Below, piece by piece: positions 1-7,907 of a stretch of 64,000 nucleotides of DNA. Every line of letters starts with the position of its first letter. The stretch's first letter is position 1. The stretch covers positions 186,001 through 250,000 of the forward strand of contig NZ_JAHZIJ010000004.1 of assembly GCF_019443105.1 (NCBI RefSeq). The letters are read 5' to 3'. The notes under the pieces were generated by a model, which did no database searches, had not been told where the DNA came from, and worked only from the letters and a program-made list of their open reading frames with translations. This DNA is from Paenibacillus oenotherae. GTDB taxonomy: Bacteria; Bacillota; Bacilli; Paenibacillales; Paenibacillaceae. The position numbers were made by a program, and so were the translations under genes.

Positions 1-1
1 G

Positions 2-169
2 GCACATGAATGCGATGTGGATCGCTCCTATATTTCCATGATCGAAGTCGGAAGAAATGAACCTTCAGTGACGAAAATTTTCGATCTATGTAAAGGTCTT
101 AAAATCCAGCCGTCAGATTTCTTCAAGCTGATAGAGATAGAATATGATAAGACTAGAGAGAAGGGTTAA
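2..169 (+). CDS. XRE-family transcriptional regulator, C-terminal part (runs in from the left edge)
   Basis: The frame is open from base 2 to a TAA at 167-169. It encodes the second half of a Cro/C1-type helix-turn-helix domain: the visible residues include RSYISMIEVGRNEPSV, the recognition helix and following turn, then KIFDLCKGLKIQPSDFF, the last helices of the fold. Proteins of this size are usually 70-110 residue DNA-binding repressors. The start lies outside the window, so the full length and any N-terminal part are unknown. A perfect rho-independent terminator follows 15 bases after the stop, so this is the end of its transcript. Fold assignment is firm; target genes cannot be inferred. 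Confidence 0.8.
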   Translation, partial: AHECDVDRSYISMIEVGRNEPSVTKIFDLCKGLKIQPSDFFKLIEIEYDKTREKG

Positions 170-183
170 GAACGGAAATAAGA

Positions 184-219
184 GCGGGACGGAAGGCTTA
201 GTAGCCTGCGTCCCGCTTT
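184..219 (+). terminator. Intrinsic terminator after the XRE regulator
   Basis: GCGGGACG at 184-191 pairs with CGTCCCGC at 209-216. An inner stem AGGCT/AGCCT extends the hairpin, and TTT follows. It closes the transcript of the regulator. Confidence 0.75.
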
Positions 220-817
220 GAAATCGTTGGGTATTGGAATATACTATCTGATATTTTCATTACACATGACTTCCTTGCCACCTATGGAATATAAGAAAAC
301 GACAGGGAACAAACAGGGATATTATTGGGAACTATCCGTGGTCTTTTCGAGTGATTGTTTGATTCTATTCCCCATCATTTTTTATGGATTCAAGCATTTG
401 CAATGATCACCACTGTCGTTTAGAGGAATGATTAATCCTCAATCGTCCATATAGGTATCTGAGCAATAAGAATTGCTATCTTCTATAGTTCTTCAATACT
501 CAAAATTTGCCTTTATTAAAGGCAAACCTTCCCGAAAACTGATCTAATAAATTTGTGTAATCTGAAGCATTTTCTGTACCTAACGGAATACTCTTATGAT
601 TTATTCTTAATAATATAGTTTACATTGTATGTGATATACTGGATCTGCATCTGTCTATTCCTTTTTGTTGTTGGTGGGGACTTACAACAATACGGGATTG
701 GCAGTTGCTTTTCCATTTTCAACCGTAGTTTAGCGCGTCAAGAACTGATTTTGGTTTTGATCCTTTTTTTATTTATTTTTTTGCTATCTTAAAGTTCATT
801 GTTGATTTTTAAGCCCT
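220..817. other. AT-rich intergenic stretch, no convincing gene
   Basis: About 600 bases without an open frame that has both a ribosome site and protein-like composition. A 62-codon frame at 218-406 starts inside the terminator arm and has no Shine-Dalgarno sequence. A short inverted repeat (TTGTTGT at about 667, ACAACAA at about 687) is visible but has no T-run. The A+T content is higher than in the core part of the window. Confidence 0.4.
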
Positions 818-845
818 AGAAAAAACCGCCTCCTTCAAGGCGGTT
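818..845 (-). terminator. Intrinsic terminator after the metallophosphoesterase gene
   Basis: Read on the minus strand, AACCGCC (845-839) pairs with GGCGGTT (830-824) around an 8-base loop and is followed by a T-rich run. It sits about 75 bases past the stop of the gene at 921-2399. Confidence 0.75.
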
Positions 846-920
846 GGATTGAAATGATTGAACAAAAGTTCTCCGTTATTGTAATGAAAATTACCGAACG
901 AAGCGTAGACGACCTAAGAA

Positions 921-2399
921 TCAATTATCCACTAATTCTAATAGTGCGGCTGGTCGAGGTGATAACGGCGTTTTCTGCATCAACATTTGCACCTCATCTG
1001 CACTCAGCGACAAGTCGTTTACAGCTGGTAAATACAAATCAACATTACAAAATGTAATACGGTTCTTTTTGTTACTACGCACAGTATTAATCGACGCCAT
1101 ATTAATTCCATAATGGTTTATTGTTAATAACATTAACCAAAATCTTAATATATCGTAATCATCCAAAGGGCGCATGTCTTTTATAAGAAATGGCATTTCG
1201 TTAAAAACATATCCAGTTATTACGGCGGCAGTGATATAGGCTCTTATATCAGACAAATCTCGATTTTCTAAGATTGTAATTGAGTGCTGGATGGCATTTA
1301 TAACTTCTTGTGACAAGGGTCCTGACAAAACATAACCGATATATGTATCTTGTAAATACCCTTCTGTTACCTTCTTTACTTTTTTCAGATACTCTTCTGG
1401 TGAATTGGAAAGAACAGTAAAGTTATGCTTGTTCGCAGCACAACGTCTGTATCCCTTTCGCTTAACAGTTAAAATTAATGCCGATTCTTCTGTGACGTTT
1501 TTTACCACGACAGGAGAATGGAAATTCGATATGGACTCAAAATTACTCAAAGAACGTATGCCATATTGGTGAACAGATTTTTCTATTTTGCCAAAAGAGT
1601 TGGAGGTGTACTGCATAACCCATTCTAAATATTTCGCATCTTTATTGTCATATCCACGTTGCCAGGAAACATTGTTAAATTTCTGACCACTTCTATGAGT
1701 ATGACCAAATATACGCCAACTATTGTCACCTTTAAGCTTAGTTGTAGAACTCCACCAACAATCTTTATCTTCTTTCGTGAAATTAACCATAGGGAAATGG
1801 GTAACTATCAATACCTTTTCTTCTTTTTTTAATGCATTATTGGCGAAAGATACCCACTCATTGTGCAATGCTATAATATTTTCAGGACTGAAATCCTTTA
1901 CTTTTACGGCATCAGGAAGACCCCAAAACTGCTCCAGCTCCACTTGTCGTTTCCCCCGTCGAAAACTCGTCCAACCAGTATCTCCAATAATGCAAATATC
2001 GTTAAAATAGTATTTACGACCAGTAACAAGGAATCTGAAATATTGATTATTTTTTGTTTTATCAGAAAACAGATTGATAATATCCTGATGACTCATTGTG
2101 CCATTGTTCCAATAGTCGTGATTTCCAAGAACAAAAAAACCTACTATTTGATTTTTCTCAAGCTCTTTTACAAACGAAAGTGTCTTTTTATAGTTATTGA
2201 AAAAATCTCCTGCCAAGCATAATATGCTATCTGAATAACGCTCTTTTACAAAAGCAATAAAATCATCTTTCATTTGCAAAGCTGCCTTCGCATTGAATTT
2301 TCTTTTCGTGAAATCAAAATGTAAATCAGATATGAATACAATCGGATTCTCAGTTGATTTGATAGGCATATTGTTACTTGAGATTATAAGGTCGTTCAT
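921..2399 (-). CDS. Calcineurin-like metallophosphoesterase with a long unassigned C-terminal region
   Basis: The N-terminal half (about residues 18-240) carries all the metal-ligand motifs of the calcineurin-like phosphoesterase fold: SDLHFD (D25, H27), AGDFF (D65), GNHDYW (N93, H94), THFP near residue 200 and GHTH near 235. The protein should hydrolyse phosphoesters (nucleotide, nucleic acid or protein) with two metal ions; the substrate cannot be read from sequence. Residues 240-492 match no family I recognise and contain no membrane segment. The ATG has a good site, AGGAG, 9 bases upstream. It lies 147 bases downstream of, and on the same strand as, a membrane-bound Mrr-like nuclease and is followed by a terminator. 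The two could be one transcript, which recalls phosphoesterase/nuclease pairs in phage-defence islands; that link is inference. Confidence 0.8.
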   Translation of the reverse strand: MNDLIISSNNMPIKSTENPIVFISDLHFDFTKRKFNAKAALQMKDDFIAFVKERYSDSILCLAGDFFNNYKKTLSFVKELEKNQIVGFFVLGNHDYWNNGTMSHQDIINLFSDKTKNNQYFRFLVTGRKYYFNDICIIGDTGWTSFRRGKRQVELEQFWGLPDAVKVKDFSPENIIALHNEWVSFANNALKKEEKVLIVTHFPMVNFTKEDKDCWWSSTTKLKGDNSWRIFGHTHRSGQKFNNVSWQRGYDNKDAKYLEWVMQYTSNSFGKIEKSVHQYGIRSLSNFESISNFHSPVVVKNVTEESALILTVKRKGYRRCAANKHNFTVLSNSPEEYLKKVKKVTEGYLQDTYIGYVLSGPLSQEVINAIQHSITILENRDLSDIRAYITAAVITGYVFNEMPFLIKDMRPLDDYDILRFWLMLLTINHYGINMASINTVRSNKKNRITFCNVDLYLPAVNDLSLSADEVQMLMQKTPLSPRPAALLELVDN

Positions 2400-2546
2400 T
2401 CGAACTCACTCCTGATATTCTTATAATATATAATACTAATTTTTATAATGAGTTACGCTGGTTAGACAGTAAATAATGAATTGTTAAACTATCCTGCCTG
2501 TGAACTTAATGTAGTAAATCAACAACGAAGTTTAACAAAGCCTTGT

Positions 2547-3731
2547 TTACGAAGCAACTTCATTTCCAAGCATTCGGACAAGCTCGTCTCGGTTTATGAG
2601 TCGGACCCCTGCTTTGGTGGCTAACTCGGTAGCTGCTTTTGTAAAGTATGATGTTGTTATTACGTAGCATTCTGTACAATCGTACATGATTTTGCCGGCG
2701 ATAGCTTCTTGAACAGCAGAGTTTCCTACAGAATTTTTCCGGTCATATCTTTTGGCTTGAACTGCAATTCGAACGCCATCTTTTTGAATAACCAAGTCAG
2801 CTCCGTGGTCCCCGGTCACCGCTGTGTCTTTAACAGAATAACCACAACTCTGGAAGTAGAGTGCCAATCTTTGCTCGAATTGAACGCCGGTCATCCTGTC
2901 TATTTCATCAATTCGACTTGTTCGTCTTAACCGTATACGTTCTAGAGCTTCTGCTTCTTCCTTGTCCATCTTCTCTATAAAATTCAGAGCTTTTTGTATT
3001 TTCTCATGTTCAGAAATTTGGTTCTTAAATATTTCTTCAGCTTGAGTTTTTGGTGAAATGAATTTTCTAAATACAAATCGCATTATAAATGCCAGCAAGA
3101 AAAATACGAGCATTATGTACATGAAGCTCTTAAAAGTAAGCCATTCGTTGAATATTCCTATTGCAACACCCAAAAATAGAAACCAGGTGGGTATAGCAAA
3201 AGCGTCATTCCAACTTCTTATTTTATAAGTTCTTTTGTAATTGTGTTGCTCATGTTCAACCACACAGTTGTTGCAATAATTCGGATAGTATCCGACGGGT
3301 GGGTAATGTCGCAAGTGTAGTTGTTCTTTGAATACAGAATTAAATCTGTTCTTCTGAGCAAATTCGTCAATTTCTTTCTCGTCGTACTTTAATTTTTGAC
3401 CAGGTTCAATGGTGAGATGCCGGAATCGTTTTTCGACTTCAACTCCACATGCCCTACAATGACCTAATCTATAAACTGTTTTTGGTACCGGAATTTCCTC
3501 TTCTTCAATTCCATTATCAGCTCTTATTTTGTCATTCCGACATTTTTCGCATTTCGACTTAACGTATCCGAATTTGACTCCGTGATAGCACTTTTTAAAA
3601 ATCACATCGTCAATGAGATAGAGTTTTATAAATACTAAAGCCATCAATCCAATTAAACCAAATCCCAACACCGAAGAAATTGTATCTACATAGTCTGGAA
3701 ATCCAAAATATTCTTTCAACGAATCGTACAA
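2547..3731 (-). CDS. Membrane-anchored zinc-ribbon protein with C-terminal Mrr-type restriction endonuclease domain
   Basis: This 394-residue protein appears to be in three parts. A hydrophobic segment at about 18-40 is followed by a region with three CxxC pairs (C61/C64, C92/C95, C153/C156), likely zinc ribbons. Two more hydrophobic segments lie at about 176-220, then a short helical linker. From about residue 278 comes a PD-(D/E)XK domain of the Mrr_cat type: FEQRLALYFQSCGY, then GDHGADLVI (catalytic D) and RIAVQAKRY (the QxK element). Mrr-like domains cut DNA, often modified DNA. Topology predicts a cytoplasmic nuclease tethered to the inner face of the membrane. The start is TTG, chosen because AAGGTG lies 7 bases upstream. 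It stands upstream of the phosphoesterase on the same strand. A role in defence against incoming DNA is inferred. Confidence 0.75.
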   Translation of the reverse strand: MYDSLKEYFGFPDYVDTISSVLGFGLIGLMALVFIKLYLIDDVIFKKCYHGVKFGYVKSKCEKCRNDKIRADNGIEEEEIPVPKTVYRLGHCRACGVEVEKRFRHLTIEPGQKLKYDEKEIDEFAQKNRFNSVFKEQLHLRHYPPVGYYPNYCNNCVVEHEQHNYKRTYKIRSWNDAFAIPTWFLFLGVAIGIFNEWLTFKSFMYIMLVFFLLAFIMRFVFRKFISPKTQAEEIFKNQISEHEKIQKALNFIEKMDKEEAEALERIRLRRTSRIDEIDRMTGVQFEQRLALYFQSCGYSVKDTAVTGDHGADLVIQKDGVRIAVQAKRYDRKNSVGNSAVQEAIAGKIMYDCTECYVITTSYFTKAATELATKAGVRLINRDELVRMLGNEVAS

Positions 3732-3760
3732 TTCCGGTCACCTTCTACACAAATTTATAG

Positions 3761-3799
3761 AAAAAAGCTCTAGGGGGATTCCTTCCCTCCATAGAGCTT
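3761..3799 (-). terminator. Intrinsic terminator between the small ORF and the Mrr-like gene
   Basis: On the minus strand AAGCTCTA plus GGAGGG pairs with CCCCC plus TAGAGCTT and runs directly into TTTTTT. It separates the transcript of the small ORF at 3867-4118 from the Mrr-like gene. Confidence 0.75.
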
Positions 3800-3866
3800 G
3801 TACTTTGCCGATGCTTTCAGTCTAGAATATTTTACCACGTTAATGGAAAAATGGGAATAGTACACC

Positions 3867-4118
3867 TTACCGCTTACCAACTTTTTTTCGTTCGATTTCA
3901 AGAGTTTCTCGAATCAAATAGAACTGCTCGAGCACGTCGTTCCGGAAGTGACCGCTGTCTAAACTGGCAAGGAATACCGCATTTTCGTAATGATGAAGCG
4001 CTCTGTCTCCTGATTTTCGATTCTTATTGATTCGTTCAACCGCCTTCGGATACTTCTTCTTCACTTTTTCATCCAGAATCCGCTCGTCCAGGTGTTTTTG
4101 CTGCTCCGCAGCATCCAA
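3867..4118 (-). CDS. Small charged protein of unknown function, possibly a gene remnant
   Basis: An 83-residue, highly charged, probably all-helical protein (many K, E and R, no Cys). I recognise no family. The only start in frame is TTG at 4118 and it has no Shine-Dalgarno sequence. The frame stays open upstream to a stop at 4223-4221, and the codons before the TTG also read as plausible protein (KTFVNESFSFYNN). It may therefore be the 3' end of a larger gene cut by the repeat module that begins near 4207. A strong terminator follows 70 bases after the stop, which argues that the 3' end is genuine. Confidence that it is expressed is low. Confidence 0.35.
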   Translation of the reverse strand: MDAAEQQKHLDERILDEKVKKKYPKAVERINKNRKSGDRALHHYENAVFLASLDSGHFRNDVLEQFYLIRETLEIERKKVGKR

Positions 4119-4252
4119 ATTGTTGTAGAAACTGAAGCTTTCATTTACAAATGTCTTCCTCGCTGTGTGAAAGCTTGCTGTTATTCGAATTTCTGTTGTT
4201 CTGTACTGTGCATCTACCTGTCAGCGAGTATATGTTCGTACTTCCATACAAT

Positions 4253-4288
4253 GAAAAAAAGAACAACCCATAAAGTGCAGTTGTTCTT
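4253..4288 (-). terminator. Intrinsic terminator of the Rpn gene, copy A
   Basis: On the minus strand AAGAACAAC (4288-4280) pairs perfectly with GTTGTTCTT (4267-4259), followed by a long T-run. Copy B at 20248-20283 keeps the same hairpin with compensating or wobble changes. Confidence 0.75.
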
Positions 4289-4384
4289 ATCTGAAGCACC
4301 CTATCGCCTTCAGCGCTGCTGTTATCAATGACGATTAGATGGTCGATCAGATGCAGATTGTTTTTCTAAAGTTGGAGTCTGCCA

Positions 4385-5281
4385 TCAGTTAATGGGTTGC
4401 AGCGCTTTGATTTCTTCTACAGACAACCCCGTTGCTTCCGCAATGGTTTGCAGATCTACGCCCCTATTCAAGAGCTTGGCAGCAATTTCAGTACTTGTCT
4501 CTGTTCTTGCCTCCGCTCTTGCCTCCGCCCTTGCTTCCGCTTTCGCACCTTCAATACGCGACTTCTCATCGCTAAGCGCCTTCATCCGGGCATCATAAGC
4601 CATGCGCGCTGCCGCATCCTGACTTAAAAACTCCAGCGTGTCCATCGCTTTTTTCAGCATCGGCTCTTTCATCGTCAACACCTCCCAATTTGATTTGTCT
4701 ACCCCCTTCAAAAATAGCAGCCAGTTTACCAAACCGCCTTCCTCCAACTCCGCCGCAAATTCATTCAGCTTCGTCAGCTCAATCACATGAATCTCAATAT
4801 CGTCCAAGAGCGGAATGCCGGTGTGATCCTCACGCAAATGAAAAACACTGTGGTAGCGGTTGTTGGGCAGACAGGAGTAGTTCAAGATATTGATGGTCAC
4901 GCACTTCTTTAATGTATTGTAATTGCTGCCCTTCGGAATTTGATGGTAGTACATCTCAGACCAGTAAAACAGCGTTCGCTTTTCCATATGGTACGGGTTA
5001 AAGAGTTGCATCTCGATATTCAGCAACTCCCCCTTGTCAGTCTTGGCCTTGATGTCCATAATGGATTGCTTGTCATCAGGACTATCCGCTTCTGTATATG
5101 GGTTGAGCAAGACAATCTCCGTCAAGGGTGACTCGCCTGCGTCCCGAAAAGTGCTGTTCAAAAACGCTAGCAGTACATCCTTATTATGCTCACTGCCAAA
5201 AATACGCTTAAAGATGACATCGACACGCGGATCAAGCAATTCCAACATGAGCATCTCACTCCATTCCTTCACTACTTTCAT
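4385..5281 (-). CDS. Rpn-family recombination-promoting nuclease / PD-(D/E)XK putative transposase, copy A
   Basis: A 298-residue member of the Rpn (PDDEXK_2, formerly transposase_31-like) family. The N-terminus DPRVDVIFKRIFGSEHNK is the family signature. The nuclease core follows: MDIKAKTDKGELLNIEMQ supplies the D, E and Q of the PD-(D/E)XK site, then RTLFYWSEMY. E. coli RpnA-type proteins cut DNA and promote RecA-independent recombination. The C-terminus carries a run of AEAR repeats (about residues 244-258), which are in-frame 12-bp DNA repeats, and ends with a short helix-turn-helix-like motif (GVDLQTIAEATGLSVEEI) common at the end of this family. The ATG at 5281 has AAGGA upstream; an ATG at 5248 with GGAG upstream matches the usual family start better. 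The gene recurs as copy B and fragment C. Confidence 0.85.
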   Translation of the reverse strand: MKVVKEWSEMLMLELLDPRVDVIFKRIFGSEHNKDVLLAFLNSTFRDAGESPLTEIVLLNPYTEADSPDDKQSIMDIKAKTDKGELLNIEMQLFNPYHMEKRTLFYWSEMYYHQIPKGSNYNTLKKCVTINILNYSCLPNNRYHSVFHLREDHTGIPLLDDIEIHVIELTKLNEFAAELEEGGLVNWLLFLKGVDKSNWEVLTMKEPMLKKAMDTLEFLSQDAAARMAYDARMKALSDEKSRIEGAKAEARAEARAEARTETSTEIAAKLLNRGVDLQTIAEATGLSVEEIKALQPIN

Positions 5282-5451
5282 TATAGCATTTCCTTACACT
5301 TTGATGAATAGCAGGAATCCCCTCGTTGTATTCCTATTACTTACTCCTCATGTATTGAGCACTTAATATTGACGTAAGATTAGGAATGGCTAATGACCAG
5401 CCACCATCCCTCTTATAGGGAAATAAGGCTATCCTGCACGCTGGTAAGCAC

Positions 5452-5929
5452 ATGCGGGATAACCTTAAGTTAGCGAATAGAAATCCATTAGCGGTTCAGG
5501 GCAGCTTGATTGAAGTGCTGGAATTAGATAAGTCGATGTTTAACCGCAATCATCAGGAAGTGATCGATGCATTAAGCGAACAAATTCAAAATACGTTTGT
5601 GATGATTGAAAATCTGATGACGAATACGATCAAATTTTCCGAGCGAGGCGGGACAGTTCTGGTTAGTGCTATACGATGCGTTTGCCAAGCGTCTAGTACA
5701 TTGGCAGCTCGAGCATAATGGGGTTCGTCAAGCCATTCAGATTTCTAAAAAGCTGGTACGGCGCAACGAATTGGATGAAGAAGCGAATATGCTGCTTATG
5801 CACGGGTTTGCTGCCTTGAAGGACAGGCTGGCTCTTCAATTGCATTACAAGCAGTATGAAGCGCTGCTCAACCAAGAACTCAATATTCAGCCTTCGGCAG
5901 AGCTAGCAGAGTGGTACGGTCGATTGTAG
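5452..5929 (+). pseudogene. Fused relic: histidine-kinase ATPase fragment followed by BTAD (SARP-like) activator fragment
   Basis: Two incomplete reading frames abut. Frame 1 (5452 to about 5660) contains ENLMTNTIKFSERGGTVLVSA, which resembles the N-box of a histidine-kinase ATPase domain. Frame 2 (about 5651-5929) reads AIQISKKLVRRNELDEEANMLLMHGF, then LNQELNIQPSAELAEWYGRL, the end of a bacterial transcriptional activation domain. Neither part has a complete domain and the frames do not join, so this is a gene relic. Possibly two neighbouring genes (a kinase and a BTAD response regulator) fused by deletion. Copy B retains only the first few and last few codons. It is transcriptionally convergent with the DUF4256 gene. 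Confidence 0.5.
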
Positions 5930-5968
5930 CTTGGACCGACAGATTCGACACAGTCGTCCGGGCAGAAT

Positions 5969-6007
5969 GTATAAAGAGAGCGCCCGGCAACAGGTGCTCT
6001 CTTTATA

Positions 6008-6008
<1 letters not shown>
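5969..6008. terminator. Two-way terminator overlapping the DUF4256 stop codon
   Basis: GTATAAAGAGAGC (5969-5981) pairs perfectly with GCTCTCTTTATAC (5996-6008). The last base of the right arm is also the last base of the TAG of the DUF4256 gene. The stem ends in A/T-rich arms, so it can act in both directions between the convergent pseudogene and DUF4256 gene. The same hairpin is kept in copy B at about 21583-21624. Confidence 0.7.
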
Positions 6009-6586
<578 letters not shown>

Positions 6587-6647
6587 GTCTATTTCTCCCT
6601 TCAAATATGCTGCTCCTTAGTGACAAATACCACGCACTCCACATGAC

Positions 6648-6852
6648 TTAAGTCATAGCTTCATTCTCATTAAAAGTCTCAGCACTTTTACGAATGTCAG
6701 CAAGGATAGCCCCATGAGTTCCGTTTCCTTCACGCTATGCTGACTGCACACATGTTTTCCATGCTTATAATAGTTGCCGTATACATAGCCTTTGCGATAA
6801 CGGATGTACCATAGAGCCTTGCCACAATCTGCACAGTAGAGATAGTTAGTAA
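6648..6852 (-). pseudogene. Remnant of a large serine recombinase (zinc beta-ribbon region)
   Basis: The minus strand encodes LYCADCGKALWYIRYRKG, then NYYKHGKHVCSQHSVKETEL. This is the recombinase zinc beta-ribbon of large serine integrases/transposases (Cys pair CADC plus C...H). A +1 shift then leads to AILADIRKSAETFNENEAM and a TAA at 6650-6648. The frame is closed upstream by a TAG. No N-terminal catalytic domain with its serine is present, so this is a relic of an integrated element. A C-terminal relic of the same protein family lies at 28173-28364. Confidence 0.65.
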
Positions 6853-6899
6853 ACTAAACATGTGCTTCTTAGCCTTTGGCTTCGCTTGTTGTCGCTTTT

Positions 6900-7175
6900 T
6901 TATTTAGAAGCAGGCAATATGGACTCCTTTTTTTCCCATTCGGAAGAACCGACTTTATCCCAATAATCACCAGTCTCTTTATCGAAAATGATAAAGTAAT
7001 CACTTGCTATTGTAATGAATTCGTATCTATTTTGTACGTCTTGTCCAGAAGCTTGCTTGCTCGGTGTCTCGACATCAACTTTTTTCGTTTCTAAAGATTG
7101 TGATATAAACCATGAACTCAAAAGAAGACATATACCTAAAAATATTACTGATAAAAATTGAAGATTTTTACTCAC
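6900..7175 (-). CDS. Small membrane-anchored protein of unknown function
   Basis: A 91-residue protein with one N-terminal hydrophobic segment (about residues 7-25) and a short hydrophilic extracellular part. It ends with YEFITIASDYFIIFDKETGDYWDKV, a pattern seen in small Bacillales membrane or exported proteins that I cannot assign to a named family. Translation is well supported: GTG start with TAGGAGGTC about 8 bases upstream. It is flanked by mobile-element relics on both sides. Confidence 0.6.
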   Translation of the reverse strand: MSKNLQFLSVIFLGICLLLSSWFISQSLETKKVDVETPSKQASGQDVQNRYEFITIASDYFIIFDKETGDYWDKVGSSEWEKKESILPASK

Positions 7176-7206
7176 TATACGACCTCCTACATGTAGTATT
7201 ACGAAT

Positions 7207-7480
7207 TCAAGAACAAAAAAATACTTTTCTAATTGTGGTATTTGTCTCGCTTACGGCAAACAAACACGACGTAACTAGCATATTTTTCTTATTCGATATT
7301 GTGATCTCGTATTCCTTGCTGTCTAAATAACGGAACCATGACAAATAATGTTGCAAATATTGGGTTGCCACACCATTAAAACGGTCCATCCATCTTTTTA
7401 GGCGGCAATGGTAGCTGTTTACGTTCTGACGGAATAGTATTTGCTCAATGAAGGAACGGCTGATATCAGTCGCTCTTTTA
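7207..7480 (-). pseudogene. C-terminal fragment of an IS1595/ISXO2-like transposase
   Basis: The minus strand reads [20 protein letters not shown], then [20 protein letters not shown], and ends at a TAA/TGA near 7207. The pattern VNxYHxRLK...FNGVATxYLxxYLxW is the C-terminal end of ISXO2-like (IS1595-group) DDE transposases. The frame stays open leftwards to about 7480, but the N-terminal zinc finger and most of the DDE core are missing. No inverted repeats were found. It is best read as an insertion-sequence relic. Confidence 0.6.
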
Positions 7481-7515
7481 TTATCCCCCCCAGTGCCTGA
7501 TGAACGAACTAGTCA

Positions 7516-7893
7516 TTACAACTTCTTTAATGTATTGTAATTGCTGCCCTTCGGAATTTGATGGTAGTACATCTCAGACCAGTAAAACAGCGTTCGCTTT
7601 TCCATATGGTACGGGTTAAAGAGCTGCATCTCGATATTCAGCAACTCCCCCTTGGCAGTCTTGGCCTTGATGTCCATAATGGATTGCTTGTCATCAGGAC
7701 TATCCGCTTCTGTATATGGGTTGAGCAAGACAATCTCCGACAAGGGTGACTCGCCTGCGTCCCGAAAAGTGCTGTTCAAAAACGCCAGCTCGATAAGATT
7801 AGAATGGCTAATACCAGCCGACATCCCTCTTTATGAAAAAATAAGGTTATCCTTCACGCCGATAAGCACACGCGGGATAACCTTAAGTTAGCG
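7516..7893 (-). pseudogene. Mosaic repeat module, copy C: internal fragment of the Rpn gene plus downstream hairpin
   Basis: Bases 7519-7787 match the middle of the Rpn gene (residues about 39-128, AFLNSTFRDAGESPL to NYNTLKK) with very few changes from copies A and B. The match then jumps directly, at 7788-7795, to the segment that in copies A and B lies about 250 bases beyond the Rpn start (AAGATTAG-AATGGCTAAT) and runs on to the AGTTAGCGAATA boundary at 7893. The Rpn start, the first 38 codons and the C-terminal half are gone, so it cannot make a working nuclease. The hairpin in this copy now serves as terminator of the surface-protein gene. Confidence 0.75.
7836..7884 (-). terminator. Intrinsic terminator of the large surface-protein gene, supplied by module copy C
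   Basis: On the minus strand AAGGTTATCC (7884-7875) pairs perfectly with GGATAACCTT (7852-7843), followed by ATTTTTT. It lies 24 bases after the stop codon at 7908. The same hairpin is in copies A (about 5427-5466) and B (about 21386-21426), where no T-run follows. Confidence 0.75.
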
Positions 7894-7907
7894 AATATCA
7901 GATTAGA

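Noticed and set aside
218-406. Possible 62-codon gene after the first regulator.
   Set aside because: The frame starts in the terminator arm, uses a weak start and has no ribosome site; the sequence does not look conserved.
921-970. The phosphoesterase ends in RPAALLELVDN, which resembles the multiple-cloning-site peptide of common vectors (AALELVDP).
   Set aside because: The DNA differs from a polylinker by several bases and an added codon, and no other vector sequence is present; judged a coincidence.
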